Source: Pleodorina starrii
Taxonomy: Eukaryota > Chlorophyta > Chlorophyceae > Chlamydomonadales > Volvocaceae
Reading direction: 5' to 3'
Length of the DNA: 64,000 bases
NCBI GenBank assembly: GCA_030267565.1
Contig: BRXU01000041.1
Span: 620,001-684,000, forward strand
Position numbers and translations under genes: made by a program. Below, piece by piece: positions 63,701 through 64,000 of the stretch. The stretch's first letter is position 1. Every line of letters begins with the position of its first letter. The notes below the pieces were generated by a model. It was not told the origin of the DNA, ran no database searches, and saw nothing but the letters and a program-made list of their open reading frames with translations.

Positions 63701-64000
63701 GGGTTGGGTTGGGGTGCCAAAACAGGCGATGGGGAAACCGGGCGGGAATGAATCAAACTGCGATCAAGTCGCCTGCGGGGAACACCGGATGGTCGGTACT
63801 CGGAGGTACTCGGAGGCGGATCCGTCGTTGCTCCAGGGGGGGCTTAGGGAGCTGCTCAAAAAGCATTTCTGTGCGTCCTGGTTACCCGACTGCGGTACAA
63901 CACCGCAGCGACGACGGCAGTCCCATCCTCTTCCCTTCCGCCTTGTCTTTCCCACAAGCCCCAGGACCGTCCCTCTTCCAACCCAGACCCACGGGTCGTT
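63701..64000. other. Right end of the window, probable intron
   Basis: No exon of the coiled-coil gene was recognised. A GACCCACGGGTC palindrome-like site lies at 63986-63997. Confidence 0.4.

Noticed and set aside
63580..63710. GGGTT-rich run considered as an interstitial telomere
   Set aside because: The unit is a mix of GGGTT and GGGTC grading into a 20-base tandem repeat, not a TTTAGGG or TTTTAGGG telomere array.

Overview
This window looks like nuclear DNA of a volvocine green alga (Chlorophyta, Chlamydomonadales; the Chlamydomonas-Gonium-Eudorina-Volvox group). The main evidence is an intact pherophorin gene: two cysteine-rich pherophorin domains joined by a Ser-Pro/poly-Pro rod, a family of the volvocine extracellular matrix. 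Supporting signs are GC-rich, alanine/glycine-rich coding sequence, many short exons with GT-AG introns that keep phase, long microsatellites, and TGTAA-type poly(A) signals. I cannot name the species.

Layout: 131-6757 (+) is the 3' part of a STAND-type gene with a NACHT-like P-loop NTPase followed by 14 WD40 repeats. Facing it on the minus strand, 18373-7855, is a many-exon gene for an ARM-like protein with two BTB domains and a BACK-like tail, resembling the plant ARM/BTB protein type At1g04390. Next, 28453-20433 (-) is one very large gene for a low-complexity protein of at least 2560 residues with two probable membrane segments. Two open frames that look like separate genes join in exact phase across a 336-base intron. 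A small acidic/charged gene lies at 31781-33214 (+).

The most unusual region is 34389-41004, a large inverted duplication with arms of about 2.85 kb and a loop of about 0.9 kb. Each arm carries one copy of the same unrecognised protein gene (420 and 425 residues, transcribed divergently). The two copies differ by roughly 5 percent in coding sequence, yet their 3' untranslated regions are identical over about 300 bases and end in a hairpin that contains the TGTAA signal. The loop holds the tail of a dead non-LTR retrotransposon.

The pherophorin gene (44884-50719, 8 exons, 570 residues) carries 40 uninterrupted CATCCCTC units and 87 uninterrupted CTG units in a single intron. After 5 kb without a supported gene comes 58930-55758 (-), a five-exon gene for a 425-residue protein with a p25-alpha/EF-hand-like core and 35 uninterrupted GGGTGT units in its last intron. 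The window ends inside a coiled-coil protein gene (63573-62227, -).

The genes do not form a pathway; they are unrelated neighbours. Across the whole window a nearly palindromic 12-mer, GACCCNNGGGTC, recurs far more often than expected by chance, in genes and outside them. Exon models were built by eye from splice sites and reading-frame phase. Models where every junction keeps phase (pherophorin, p25-like, NACHT-WD40, most of the BTB gene, the 336-base intron of the large gene) are the most reliable.
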